Below, in pieces: positions 41,257 through 49,062 of a stretch of DNA of 64,000 bases. The position numbers and the translations under genes were made by a program. This DNA is from Pseudomonas sihuiensis (lineage in GTDB: Bacteria; Pseudomonadota; Gammaproteobacteria; Pseudomonadales; Pseudomonadaceae). Each line of letters starts with the position of its first letter. Position 1 is the first letter of the stretch. The stretch spans positions 1,922,001-1,986,000 of the forward strand of contig NZ_LT629797.1 in the NCBI RefSeq assembly GCF_900106015.1, read 5' to 3'. The notes under the pieces are model-generated. The model worked only from the letters and a program-made list of their open reading frames with translations, did no database searches and was not told the origin of the DNA.

Positions 41257-43017
41257 ATGAACCCCATCCATGCCCAGGAGATTCTGGCGGCCTACGGCCA
41301 GGCCCAGCAGGCCGGCGCCAACCGCACCGCGCTGTATGCGGAAACGGCGGCACGGCTGGGCATGTCACTGGCCACGCTGTACCGCAAACTGGAGGTACTG
41401 ACCGTGAAGGACAAACCCCGCAAGCAGCGCAAGGATGCTGGCAACACCAGCATTCCGCTGCGCGAGCTGCAGCTCATCTCGGCGCTGTGGATCGAAAGCA
41501 TCCGCAAGAACGACAAACAGCTCTCATCCATCAAGCTGGTGGTGGCGCGCCTGCGCGCCAATGGCAAGATTCGCGCCGAGGTGCTGGACAAGAAAACCGG
41601 TGAACTCAAGCCCATGAGCGAGAGCGCCATCAGCCGTGCGTTGTACCAGCACGGCCAGCACCCCAAGCAGTTGCTGGCCCCAGCACCGGCCATCTCGCTG
41701 TCGAGCAAGCACCCGAACCACGTCTGGCAAATCGACGCCTCGCTATCGACACAGTTCTACCTGGACGACGACGGTGCCCGCACCATCAACCCCGCCGAGT
41801 ACTACGACGGCAAGCCGGCCAACCTCAAGAAGATCGAGCGCAAGCGCCTATGGCGCTACGTGATCACCGACCATACCAGCGGCACCATCTATGTTCAGTA
41901 CGTGCTGGGCGCCGAGAGCGCGGAGAACATCTGCCATGTGCTGATCAGCGCCATGGTCAAGCGCGGCGAGCATGACCCGTTCCACGGCGTGCCCTTCATG
42001 ATCATGACCGACCCCGGTGCGGCCATGACCTCTGCGATGTTCCGCAACCTGTGCCAGGCCTTGGGCATTGAGCTGATCATCAACGAAGTCGGCAACGCCC
42101 GCGCCAAAGGCCAGGTGGAGCAGGCTCACAACATCGTCGAGTGCGAGTTCGAGAGCGGCCTGAAGCTGGAGAAAGCCGAATCCCTGGAACACATCAATGC
42201 CCGTGCTGGCGAGTGGATGCGCGCCTTCAATGCCACGGCCATTCATACCCGCACACGCCGTACCCGCTATGGCGTGTGGATGCAGATCAAGCCCGAGCAG
42301 CTGCGCATCGCGCCGCCGGCGGAGGTGTGCAGGGAAATGGCCATCAGCGCGCCAGAGCTGCGCAAGGTCAACACCTTGCTGCAGGTGTCCTACCGTGGCG
42401 CCCTGTACGACGTGCGCAGCGTGCCGGACGTGATGGTCAACGAGAAACTGCTGATCACCCGCAACCCATGGCGTGATGGGGAAAGTGCCCAGGCCGTGCT
42501 GCGCGACGAAAACGGCCACCAGACTCTGTACGTGATAGAGCGCCTGGATCGGGACGAATACGGCTTCGTGGAAGGCGCAGCTGTACTGGGCGAAGAGCAC
42601 AAACGCCATGCGGAAACGCCTGCCCAGGTGACGCGCAAGTTGCTGGAACAACTGGCCACCGGTACCGACAGCGAAGAGGCAGCCGCCAAGGCACGCAAGG
42701 CCAAGGTAACGCCGTTCGGCAACACCATCGACCCGCACAAGCACCTGACCGACACCAGCCTGCCGACCTACCTGCCCAAGCGCGGCACCGAGCTGGAAAC
42801 CCGCGTCACCGTGGCCACGGTCGAGATCAAGCCGCTCACCGTTATCGAAGCCGCCAAGGCGCTGCGCGCCCGCATGGGCAGCGCCTGGAACGCCGAGCAC
42901 CTGGCCACTCTCAAGGCCGACTACCCCAACGGCGTACCCGAAGCCGAGCTGGACGCCATCCACACGCGCCTGACCGCGCCCGCACGCCCAGGCCTGCGCC
43001 TTGTTGGGGGTGAGTGA
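41257..43017 (+). CDS. DDE transposase, MuA-like
   Basis: A 586-residue phage transposase/integrase. An N-terminal HTH region (GMSLATLYRKLEVL) binds phage ends. The rve/RNase H catalytic core carries the DDE triad Asp160 (WQIDAS), Asp252 (IMTDPGAA) and Glu289 (KGQVEQAHN). A Mu-type C-terminal beta-barrel and a MuB-interacting tail follow. It catalyses replicative transposition with the next gene's ATPase. The stop overlaps the next ATG. Confidence 0.95.
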   Translation: MNPIHAQEILAAYGQAQQAGANRTALYAETAARLGMSLATLYRKLEVLTVKDKPRKQRKDAGNTSIPLRELQLISALWIESIRKNDKQLSSIKLVVARLRANGKIRAEVLDKKTGELKPMSESAISRALYQHGQHPKQLLAPAPAISLSSKHPNHVWQIDASLSTQFYLDDDGARTINPAEYYDGKPANLKKIERKRLWRYVITDHTSGTIYVQYVLGAESAENICHVLISAMVKRGEHDPFHGVPFMIMTDPGAAMTSAMFRNLCQALGIELIINEVGNARAKGQVEQAHNIVECEFESGLKLEKAESLEHINARAGEWMRAFNATAIHTRTRRTRYGVWMQIKPEQLRIAPPAEVCREMAISAPELRKVNTLLQVSYRGALYDVRSVPDVMVNEKLLITRNPWRDGESAQAVLRDENGHQTLYVIERLDRDEYGFVEGAAVLGEEHKRHAETPAQVTRKLLEQLATGTDSEEAAAKARKAKVTPFGNTIDPHKHLTDTSLPTYLPKRGTELETRVTVATVEIKPLTVIEAAKALRARMGSAWNAEHLATLKADYPNGVPEAELDAIHTRLTAPARPGLRLVGGE

Positions 43018-44186
43018 TGCTGCGCCTGAAAAAAGTACTCGCCGATATCGGCAAGGGCCAGGCCGACCTGGCCAGGGCAGTGAAGCTGAGCCCGGCTGCC
43101 ATCGCGCAGCTGATCAACCACGGTCAGTGGCCCAAAAGCATCGAGCAGGACTCGCTGCAGTGGCAGATCACGGACTACCTGATGAACAACGGTGCGCTTT
43201 TCTGCCAGGCGCGCACCGCATTCGAAGAGATGGAGCCTGCGCGCGCCAACGCGCAGGCCCCTGCAACCCCGGAAAACAATCACGAAACCCAGGAGTGCCC
43301 CGACATGCTAATGGCTAAACAAGTGCTGCGACCAGACACCAAGCGGGCGTTCAACCTGCACCACGATCCATTCGGTGAGCTGAAAGCCGCCGAAGAGATG
43401 TATCTCAGCCCCGATATCCGCTACATCCGCGAGAGCATGTACCAGACCGCCCGGCATGACGGCTTCCTCGCCGTGGTGGGCGAATCCGGCGCCGGCAAGA
43501 GCACCCTGCGCCGCGACCTGGCGCACCGCCTGCGCAATGAACCGGTGATCGTTATCGAACCCTACGTGCTGGGCATGGAGGACAACGACACCAAGGGCAA
43601 ATCCCTGAAGGCCACCCACATTGCCGAGTCTGTGATGGCCGCTGTGGCACCGCTGGAGAAAGCCAAATCCAGCCCCGAGGCCCGCTTCGCGCAGATGCAT
43701 GCCACCCTCAAGGCCAGCCACGGCGCCGGCTTCCGCCATGTGCTGATCATCGAAGAGGCGCACTCGCTGCCCATCCCCACGCTCAAGCACCTCAAGCGCA
43801 TGCGTGACCAGCTCGAACACGGCTTCGACAAGTTGCTGTCGATCATCCTCATCGGCCAGCCCGAGCTGCTGATCAAGCTCAGCCCACGCAACGGCGACGT
43901 GCGCGAGGTGGCCCAGCGCATCGAGATCGCGCAACTGCAGCCCATCACCGTCGGTGACCTGGACGCGCACCTGGCATTCCGCTGCAAGCACGCTGGCAAG
44001 CAGCTCGACGAGCTGATCGACGCCAGCGGCGTGCAGGCCATCATCGAGCGCCTGGGCAGCTCGGGCAAAGACGGCGCCAGCCAGCTCTACCCGCTGGCCA
44101 TCGGCAACCTGTTCAACGCCGCCCTCAACCTCGCCGCCGAGATCGGCGAAAGCCGTATCACGGCTGATGTTGTGAAGGGGGTGTGA
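43017..44186 (+). CDS. Transposition ATPase, MuB-like
   Basis: A 389-residue AAA ATPase. An N-terminal HTH (GQADLARAVKLSPAAIAQLI) binds DNA; Walker A GESGAGKST is near 155-163 and Walker B HVLIIEEAH follows. It selects target DNA, delivers it to the transposase and gives target immunity. The ATG at 43017 overlaps the transposase stop. Confidence 0.93.
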   Translation: MLRLKKVLADIGKGQADLARAVKLSPAAIAQLINHGQWPKSIEQDSLQWQITDYLMNNGALFCQARTAFEEMEPARANAQAPATPENNHETQECPDMLMAKQVLRPDTKRAFNLHHDPFGELKAAEEMYLSPDIRYIRESMYQTARHDGFLAVVGESGAGKSTLRRDLAHRLRNEPVIVIEPYVLGMEDNDTKGKSLKATHIAESVMAAVAPLEKAKSSPEARFAQMHATLKASHGAGFRHVLIIEEAHSLPIPTLKHLKRMRDQLEHGFDKLLSIILIGQPELLIKLSPRNGDVREVAQRIEIAQLQPITVGDLDAHLAFRCKHAGKQLDELIDASGVQAIIERLGSSGKDGASQLYPLAIGNLFNAALNLAAEIGESRITADVVKGV

Positions 44187-44189
44187 GCC

Positions 44190-44615
44190 ATGGCCATCAC
44201 CATCGAACAAGTCATGGAACAGGCCCAGGTGTACGCCTCGGCCTGGAGCATGGTCGGCGGGCCGTTCGACCAGGGCAATCAGTTGGAGCAGGCCGAGCTG
44301 GAGAAGCTGGTGCTGCTGGAGATGGTCACTGCCTTCGAGGACGAAGCCCATACCGCAGGGGCCCAGGAAGCGCAGCTCGACCTGGCTAAGCCGCTGATCG
44401 AGTGGCACCAGCACCGCATTGGCAACCTCGGCAAGTTGCAGCAGGCGGTAGAGGGCACTGAGATCCGCCTCGGCGAGGCTGATGCCAATCCCATCGTCCT
44501 GCAGGGCGCGATGCTAAAAGGCTGGCGCTTCGCCTTGGCGATTGCCGAGCAGCAGTTCGAGAAGTTTCCGCTGTCCATCGAGCGCAAAGCTCCCACCAGC
44601 GACGAGGAGGAGTGA
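44190..44615 (+). CDS. Early phage protein of unknown function
   Basis: A 141-residue helical acidic protein (MAITIEQVMEQAQVYASAWS). Conserved position after the MuB-like gene in related phages, but I do not recognise a domain. Overlaps the next open frame by 4 bp at a GTG, though the ATG 6 bp further on is preferred there. Confidence 0.65.
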   Translation: MAITIEQVMEQAQVYASAWSMVGGPFDQGNQLEQAELEKLVLLEMVTAFEDEAHTAGAQEAQLDLAKPLIEWHQHRIGNLGKLQQAVEGTEIRLGEADANPIVLQGAMLKGWRFALAIAEQQFEKFPLSIERKAPTSDEEE

Positions 44616-44617
44616 CC

Positions 44618-44968
44618 ATGCGCGCTCCCAACGTCATCCCGCTCAGCGCCAAGATCGCCGCCGAGATCTCGATCCAGCACGCGCTACCGATGTGCACCGT
44701 GCTGACCCCTGACCTGGCCGACAAGCTCCGCGCCCTCAACGACATGACCCGCCGCCTGCGTGCGGTGGGCGTGCGCATCGAGGCCGCATCGCCGCTCGAC
44801 GGCAAGATCTTCATCAACGCCGAGGACTCCGACCAGCTCGCCGCATCGTTCCGCAGCGAATGGCGCAGCCCGAGCTGGAGCACCAAAGGCGTCCACACCA
44901 TCAACAGCGTCCGCCTCGGCGGCTGCTACGTCTGCTGGCTGACGCCGGCAAAGGGGCTGCCGTCATGA
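44618..44968 (+). CDS. Early phage protein of unknown function
   Basis: A 116-residue protein (MRAPNVIPLSAKIAAEISIQ) ending in a Gly/Cys/Trp-rich strand (VRLGGCYVCWLTPAKG). GAGGAGTGACC precedes the ATG. Its stop overlaps the next ATG (ATGA). Not recognised. Confidence 0.65.
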   Translation: MRAPNVIPLSAKIAAEISIQHALPMCTVLTPDLADKLRALNDMTRRLRAVGVRIEAASPLDGKIFINAEDSDQLAASFRSEWRSPSWSTKGVHTINSVRLGGCYVCWLTPAKGLPS

Positions 44969-45219
44969 GCCAGGCCGAACAACTGCAGCAGGAACTGACC
45001 GAGATGCGGGAGTCCATGCAGCGCATGGACGATCGCTACAACCAGCTCTCGCTCGCGCTGCACCACCTCACCCAGGCCAGCAATCTGCTCTGCGCTCAGA
45101 TCGCTGTGATGTGCGAGGCCCACATGGCCGGCGATAACGCGCTGGTCATGCGCCAGGTCGAGCAGTTCACCCAGGCCTACCGCGCCAACCTCAAGCCCGC
45201 TGACGGGAGGGTGCATTGA
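44965..45219 (+). CDS. Small coiled-coil phage protein
   Basis: An 84-residue protein (MSQAEQLQQELTEMRESMQR) that is coiled coil over its first half. The ATG overlaps the upstream stop as ATGA, and its own stop overlaps the next start. Not recognised. Confidence 0.65.
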   Translation: MSQAEQLQQELTEMRESMQRMDDRYNQLSLALHHLTQASNLLCAQIAVMCEAHMAGDNALVMRQVEQFTQAYRANLKPADGRVH

Positions 45220-45401
45220 TGAACCTCGAAGCACGCCTGCGCGAAGCCCTGGAGCTGCTCAAACGCAGCGCCGGCTACGCCTCGGCCTACCCGACCATCG
45301 GTGGTCACAAGCTCAACGACGAGATCTGCCGCTTCCGCGAGGCGGTACAGGCCGAAATCGAAGTCAATACCCAACAAGCCGAGGAAGAAACCCATGGCTG
45401 A
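45219..45401 (+). CDS. Small early phage protein
   Basis: A 60-residue acidic protein (MNLEARLREALELLKRSAGY). Start ATG overlaps the previous stop. It overlaps the DUF3164 gene start by 8 bp. Not recognised. Confidence 0.6.
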   Translation: MNLEARLREALELLKRSAGYASAYPTIGGHKLNDEICRFREAVQAEIEVNTQQAEEETHG

Positions 45402-46008
45402 CCAAATCGAAATCCCCGCCGGCTTCGTCAAAAACGCCGCCGGCCACCTGGTGCCGGAGCACCAGGTGCGCGAGCACGACAAGCTGCGCGACAGCGTCGC
45501 CCGCGAGCTGGCCACACAAGCCGTGGCGATCAGCGAAGCGCTTGCCGCGTTCAAGGCCAAGGCCCTGGCCGATATCGACGACCTGATCGCCATCTCCCTG
45601 GAGCGCTACCAGGTCAAGTTGGGCGGCAAGAAGGGCAACGTCTCCATCACCACCTATGACGGCGAGTTCAAGATCGAGAAGGCCCTGGCTGATCGCCTTA
45701 CCTTCACCGAAGAGATCCTCGCGACCAAGGAGTTGATCTACACCTGCATCCACAAGTGGAGCGCCGGTGCTCACACGCACCTGCTGGCTCTGGTCGACCG
45801 AGCCTTCACCGGCCGCAACGGCCAGATTCGCACCAACGACGTGCTTGGCCTGCTGCGCCTGGATATCGATGACCCCGAGTGGAAAACCGCCATGCGCGCC
45901 CTCAAGGATGCGATCCAGGTCAACGGCAAGGCCGTCTATATCCGCGTCTATAAGCGCGTAGGCGATGACCGCTACGAACCCGTCAACCTTGGCTTGGCGG
46001 GGGTGTGA
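45394..46008 (+). CDS. DUF3164 family phage protein
   Basis: A 204-residue DUF3164 protein. Family blocks are IPAGFVKNAAGHLVPEHQV, LGGKKGNVSITTYDGEFKIE and LLRLDIDDPEWKTAMRALKDAI. It occurs in the early region of nearly all Pseudomonas Mu-like phages, near gam-like genes. Function not known; DNA protection has been suggested only by context. Confidence 0.87.
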   Translation: MADQIEIPAGFVKNAAGHLVPEHQVREHDKLRDSVARELATQAVAISEALAAFKAKALADIDDLIAISLERYQVKLGGKKGNVSITTYDGEFKIEKALADRLTFTEEILATKELIYTCIHKWSAGAHTHLLALVDRAFTGRNGQIRTNDVLGLLRLDIDDPEWKTAMRALKDAIQVNGKAVYIRVYKRVGDDRYEPVNLGLAGV

Positions 46009-46009
46009 G

Positions 46010-46255
46010 ATGGCACTTTCTACCGAAGACCGCGCACGCCTGATCGACCGCCTGGATCGCAGCTTCCAGGCCATGCCCAGCTGGGCAAGAACCGCGACCA
46101 AGCATGCGATGGGGGCTCCCTCACACCATCCTGTAACCGGCAAGCAGTTCGAGAGCTTCCGCGAGGTCATCGAGGCTGCTGCCGACGAGACACTGCTGAT
46201 CCTCAAGGAAGACTTCGAGGACAACGACGATCTGGCGCCGGAGGTACTGCAATGA
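46010..46255 (+). CDS. Small early phage protein
   Basis: An 81-residue protein (MALSTEDRARLIDRLDRSFQ), acidic at the C-terminus. Overlaps the next ATG (ATGA). Not recognised. Confidence 0.6.
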   Translation: MALSTEDRARLIDRLDRSFQAMPSWARTATKHAMGAPSHHPVTGKQFESFREVIEAAADETLLILKEDFEDNDDLAPEVLQ

Positions 46256-46461
46256 GCCTTCTCCATGGGAAAGACACCGAAACCACCACGCTCCTGGACG
46301 TTATCCAAACTGCAGAAGCTACCGACTCCAGCCACTTCGACATGATCCGTCTGGAACTCGACAGCGGTCGTCAGCTGATCCTGGTGGCCGTACTGGCCGA
46401 CGACCTGGAAGCCACAGGTCGCATCCTCGAAGGGCTGCAGGATCTGCAGAGCGCGCAGTGA
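46252..46461 (+). CDS. Small early phage protein
   Basis: A 69-residue acidic alpha/beta protein (MSLLHGKDTETTTLLDVIQT). Coupled on both sides by overlapping start/stop codons. Not recognised. Confidence 0.6.
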   Translation: MSLLHGKDTETTTLLDVIQTAEATDSSHFDMIRLELDSGRQLILVAVLADDLEATGRILEGLQDLQSAQ

Positions 46462-47189
46462 TGGGCAGCACCAGCAATGCAGCCAAAGCCCTGCGCGACC
46501 TGAGGGTGATGGTTGCGGCTGTTCATCAGCGTATGGACCAGCTCGAAGGCCGCCAGACAAAGCAGTTCTGGTCGGCCGAGGAGGAGCAGCTGCTTCGCGA
46601 GCGCTACGCAGATGAGCTGACCGAGGTACTCGCCGGCGAACTCGGGCGCTCGGTATCCAAGGTGCTCGCGAAGGCCAACAAGATGGGCCTGCATAAGTCC
46701 CAGGCGTTCATCGAGAAGCACTGCCGAAACCTCACCCCAGAGACTGGCGCGGCGTTCAGGTTCCAGAAGGGCCACACAACCTGGAACAAGGGCATGAAAG
46801 GCTGGAAGGCCGGAGGCCGAGCCAAGGAAACCCAGTTCGGCAAGGGGCACATGCCGCACAACTGGGTGCCGGTAGGTACCGAGCAGATCCGCGATGGCTA
46901 CTTATGGCGAAAGGTCACTGATACCCGTCATCGCAGCGATTGGAAACAGGTGCACGTCATGTTGTGGGAGGAGCACAACGGCCCGGTACCCAAGGGGCTG
47001 ATCCTCTGCTTCAAGGACGGCAATAAGCAGAACATCGCCCTGGACAACCTAGAGCTGCTCACCAGGGCAGAGCGCATGCAGCGAAACACCATCCATCGCT
47101 ACCCGCCGGAGCTGAAAGCCGCAATCCGCACGGTAGCCAAGCTCAAACGCACCATCAGAGAGGTTGAGCAAGATGAAGAACAAAATTGA
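46461..47189 (+). CDS. HNH endonuclease-type phage protein
   Basis: A 242-residue protein. An N-terminal coiled coil is followed by a SANT/Myb-like DNA-binding segment (FWSAEEEQLLRERYADELTE) and a C-terminal HNH nuclease domain (VHVMLWEEHNGPVPKGLILC, then DGNKQNIALDNLELLT). The layout matches free-standing HNH homing-type endonucleases that move between phages. The C-terminal basic helix could contact DNA. It lies within the early operon, with a start overlapping the upstream stop. Confidence 0.82.
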   Translation: MGSTSNAAKALRDLRVMVAAVHQRMDQLEGRQTKQFWSAEEEQLLRERYADELTEVLAGELGRSVSKVLAKANKMGLHKSQAFIEKHCRNLTPETGAAFRFQKGHTTWNKGMKGWKAGGRAKETQFGKGHMPHNWVPVGTEQIRDGYLWRKVTDTRHRSDWKQVHVMLWEEHNGPVPKGLILCFKDGNKQNIALDNLELLTRAERMQRNTIHRYPPELKAAIRTVAKLKRTIREVEQDEEQN

Positions 47190-47388
47190 GGATCTGCGCA
47201 ATCACCTGTTCGAGACCATCGAAGGCCTCCTGGACAAGGATGAGCCACTCGATATCGAGCGTGCCAAGGCCATCGCGCTGGTCGGTACAGTGATCGTTGA
47301 GTCCGCCAAGGTCGAAGTGAAGGCCCTGGAGCATCTCGGCGGCGTTGCTGGTAGCGGCTTCCTGCAGATCGGCCACGAGGGCAAATAG
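47173..47388 (+). CDS. Small early phage protein
   Basis: A 71-residue acidic helical protein (MKNKIEDLRNHLFETIEGLL). The ATG at 47173 lies inside the end of the HNH gene; GAGCAAG is a weak ribosome site. The type is frequent before gemA in Pseudomonas Mu-like phages; function unknown. Confidence 0.65.
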   Translation: MKNKIEDLRNHLFETIEGLLDKDEPLDIERAKAIALVGTVIVESAKVEVKALEHLGGVAGSGFLQIGHEGK

Positions 47389-47955
47389 ATGTCGATCTCG
47401 AAAGGCGTACTCAGCAAGATCCACATCGCCAAGCAGCAGCTGCGCATGGATGACGACAGCTATCGCGCGCTGCTGCGCCGCGTGGCCGGCGTCGAGTCCT
47501 CGAAAGACCTCAACCAGCGCCAGGCCGGGCGGCTGATGGTCGAACTGGAGCGCCTGGGCTTCAAGCCGAAGCCCAGCAGCAAGGCAGCAGGCAAACCGCA
47601 CAACGCCAAGCAGCTCGGGCCGCGTATCGACAAGATCGAGGCCCAGCTCGCTGACATGGGGCTGCCGTGGGCCTATGCCGACGCCATGGCGTTGCAGATG
47701 TTCAAGGTTCAGCGGGTGGCCTGGCTGAAAAAGGCCGAGCACCTCGATGCCTTGATCGCTGCTCTGCACGTCGAGCAGGAGAAGCGCCAGTTGCTCCACC
47801 AGGTGGAAGCCCTCTGCAAGCGCCTCGGGGTGGACACTCCAGAGCGCCTGGAGGGTTTGGAAGAGCTGCCCGAGGGTTGGCGTAGGCAGCGTCCAATCCT
47901 CAAGGCCCTGGTGGATGCCCTGAATGCGGCGGTCAACGCGCAGGAGGGCGACTGA
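47389..47955 (+). CDS. gemA: GemA/Mu gp16-like regulatory protein (DUF1018)
   Basis: A 188-residue protein of the DUF1018 family. Diagnostic parts are ISKGVLSKIHIAKQQLRMDD, SYRALLRRVAGVESSKDL and PWAYADAMALQMF. In Mu, GemA alters host gene expression and DNA supercoiling. It sits just before the Mor-like activator, as in Mu-like early operons. Confidence 0.88.
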   Translation: MSISKGVLSKIHIAKQQLRMDDDSYRALLRRVAGVESSKDLNQRQAGRLMVELERLGFKPKPSSKAAGKPHNAKQLGPRIDKIEAQLADMGLPWAYADAMALQMFKVQRVAWLKKAEHLDALIAALHVEQEKRQLLHQVEALCKRLGVDTPERLEGLEELPEGWRRQRPILKALVDALNAAVNAQEGD

Positions 47956-48503
47956 TGCAGCTGCAATGCCCTTGCTGCGGCGAGCAGTTTCCGATCGAGG
48001 CCGGCTTTGCAGACGCTGACGGCAAGAAGCTGGCGGCAATGCTCGCCGGCCTCGATCCGAAGCTGGGCCGGGCGGTGCTCAACTACCTGCGCCTGTTCAG
48101 CCCGGCCAAACGCAGCCTGCGCATGACCCGCGCCATCAAGCTGCTGGAGGAGCTGCTCGACCTGGTCAACGCCGGCACGGTGCAAAAGGACGCCCGCACC
48201 AACGACACCAAGCCGGCGCCGCCCAGGATCTGGACGGCCGGCATCGAGCAAATGCTGATCGCCCGCGATCGCCTGACGTTGCCGCTGGAGAACCACAACT
48301 ACCTGCGTGCGGTGGTCTACGGCATCGCCAGCGATCCCGTACAGGTTCAAGCAACCGCGCCGGCCAAGCCGGCCCGCGCGGCTGCCACCACTCAACAGAT
48401 CCTGCAGGACGCCCTCGGCCGCATCGAAGCCGATCGCCGCCTGGGCCTTATTAATGAAGAGGAAGCCGAACGCCGCATAGCAGCGGCAAGGGGGAGCGCA
48501 TGA
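47955..48503 (+). CDS. Early phage protein with N-terminal zinc finger
   Basis: A 182-residue protein beginning MQLQCPCCGEQFPIEAGFAD, where CPCC may form half of a zinc site. A helical region follows (LGRAVLNYLRLFSPAKRSLR), resembling phage DNA-binding or primosome-like proteins; then a linker and a C-terminal helical hairpin. It is conserved between gemA and mor in related prophages. Function unknown. Confidence 0.7.
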   Translation: MQLQCPCCGEQFPIEAGFADADGKKLAAMLAGLDPKLGRAVLNYLRLFSPAKRSLRMTRAIKLLEELLDLVNAGTVQKDARTNDTKPAPPRIWTAGIEQMLIARDRLTLPLENHNYLRAVVYGIASDPVQVQATAPAKPARAAATTQQILQDALGRIEADRRLGLINEEEAERRIAAARGSA

Positions 48504-48868
48504 GCAACAAGCCCACAGCGATGGCGGAGAAGCGCCACGAACTACTCAGCGATATCGCCGACCACGTTGCGGCTGTGGTTTCTGAGCACGGTGTCGACGC
48601 GAAGATCGCCGAGCAGGCCGGCGCTGCGGTGGTCGAGCATCTGTCCAATACCTGGGCGGGAAGCTGCGTCACGTTCCCGAAGGACTTCCGCTGGCGTATC
48701 ACTCAGCGGGATCTGGAGATCCTGGGCAAATTCAACGGCCGCAACCACCACGCGCTGGCCGTTGAGTACGACATGACAGAGAATGCGATCTACAAGCTAC
48801 TCAAGAGAACGCAGGACAGGAAGTTCGACCGCGATCAGCACAAACTCGACCTCGGCGACGGCCTGTAA
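48500..48868 (+). CDS. mor: Middle-operon activator, Mor-like
   Basis: A 122-residue Mor transcription activator family protein. The dimerisation part contains GSCVTFPKDF and the C-terminal HTH is NHHALAVEYDMTENAIYKLL. It is the last early gene, adjacent to the phage terminus. It likely activates the leftward late genes through the dyad sites at 35604, 25748 and 19604, since no separate C gene was found downstream. Confidence 0.88.
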   Translation: MSNKPTAMAEKRHELLSDIADHVAAVVSEHGVDAKIAEQAGAAVVEHLSNTWAGSCVTFPKDFRWRITQRDLEILGKFNGRNHHALAVEYDMTENAIYKLLKRTQDRKFDRDQHKLDLGDGL

Positions 48869-48929
48869 CCCCGGCCGCCGCCGTTTCACCTACGGCAACA
48901 CTGTTACAAACCCCGTCCCGCTATTTTCC

Positions 48930-48994
48930 CCTTCGTTCCTTTATATCCCGCCTTTATCGCGCTTTCCCTGTGTTATTTTTCTCAAGCCTGCACA
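48930..48994. promoter_or_regulatory. Phage terminus next to early genes (attL-like)
   Basis: Read inward from the junction the end is TGTGCAGGCTTGAGAAAAAT, then GGGAAAGCGCGATAAAGGCG. The GCGCGATAAA core is shared with the opposite terminus, in inverted orientation, fitting transposase-binding sites. It ends ACA immediately before the duplicated GTCATT. Confidence 0.78.
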
Positions 48995-49021
48995 GTCATT
49001 CCCGCGAAGGCGGGAACCCAG
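48995..49021. repeat. Right target duplication GTCATT within a split CCCGCGAAGGCGGG repeat
   Basis: GTCATT (48995-49000) is followed by CCCGCGAAGGCGGGAACCCAG. Together with the left copy at 9133-9138, it shows that before insertion the sequence read GTCATTCCCGCGAAGGCGGG, a typical copy of this dispersed repeat, 60 bp after the fleR stop. Confidence 0.82.
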
Positions 49022-49062
49022 GCAGCGTCCCCCTCCGTCGCATCCCCTTCAGCACAGCAACA

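Larger units (their letters stand above)
9139..48994. mobile_element. Complete Mu-like siphophage prophage (B3/BcepMu-type arrangement)
   Basis: A 39,856-bp prophage starting TGT and ending ACA, flanked by the 6-bp duplication GTCATT. It contains a DDE transposase, a MuB-type ATPase, GemA and Mor on the plus strand (37.1-48.9 kb). On the minus strand (9.2-35.5 kb) are lysis, terminase, head (Mu F, G, I, T types) and non-contractile tail genes. The immunity repressor is central. All modules expected of a functional transposable phage are present, and no disrupted essential gene was seen. It separates fleSR from the fliE operon without interrupting either. Confidence 0.92.

Noticed and set aside
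41848..42963. Minus-strand 371-codon frame across the transposase
   Set aside because: Antisense shadow of the transposase coding frame; His/Val/Gly-rich product with no recognisable domain.
48899..49033. Possible short gene spanning the phage right terminus
   Set aside because: Frames here cross the phage-host junction defined by GTCATT and have no ribosome site; the segment is the phage end.
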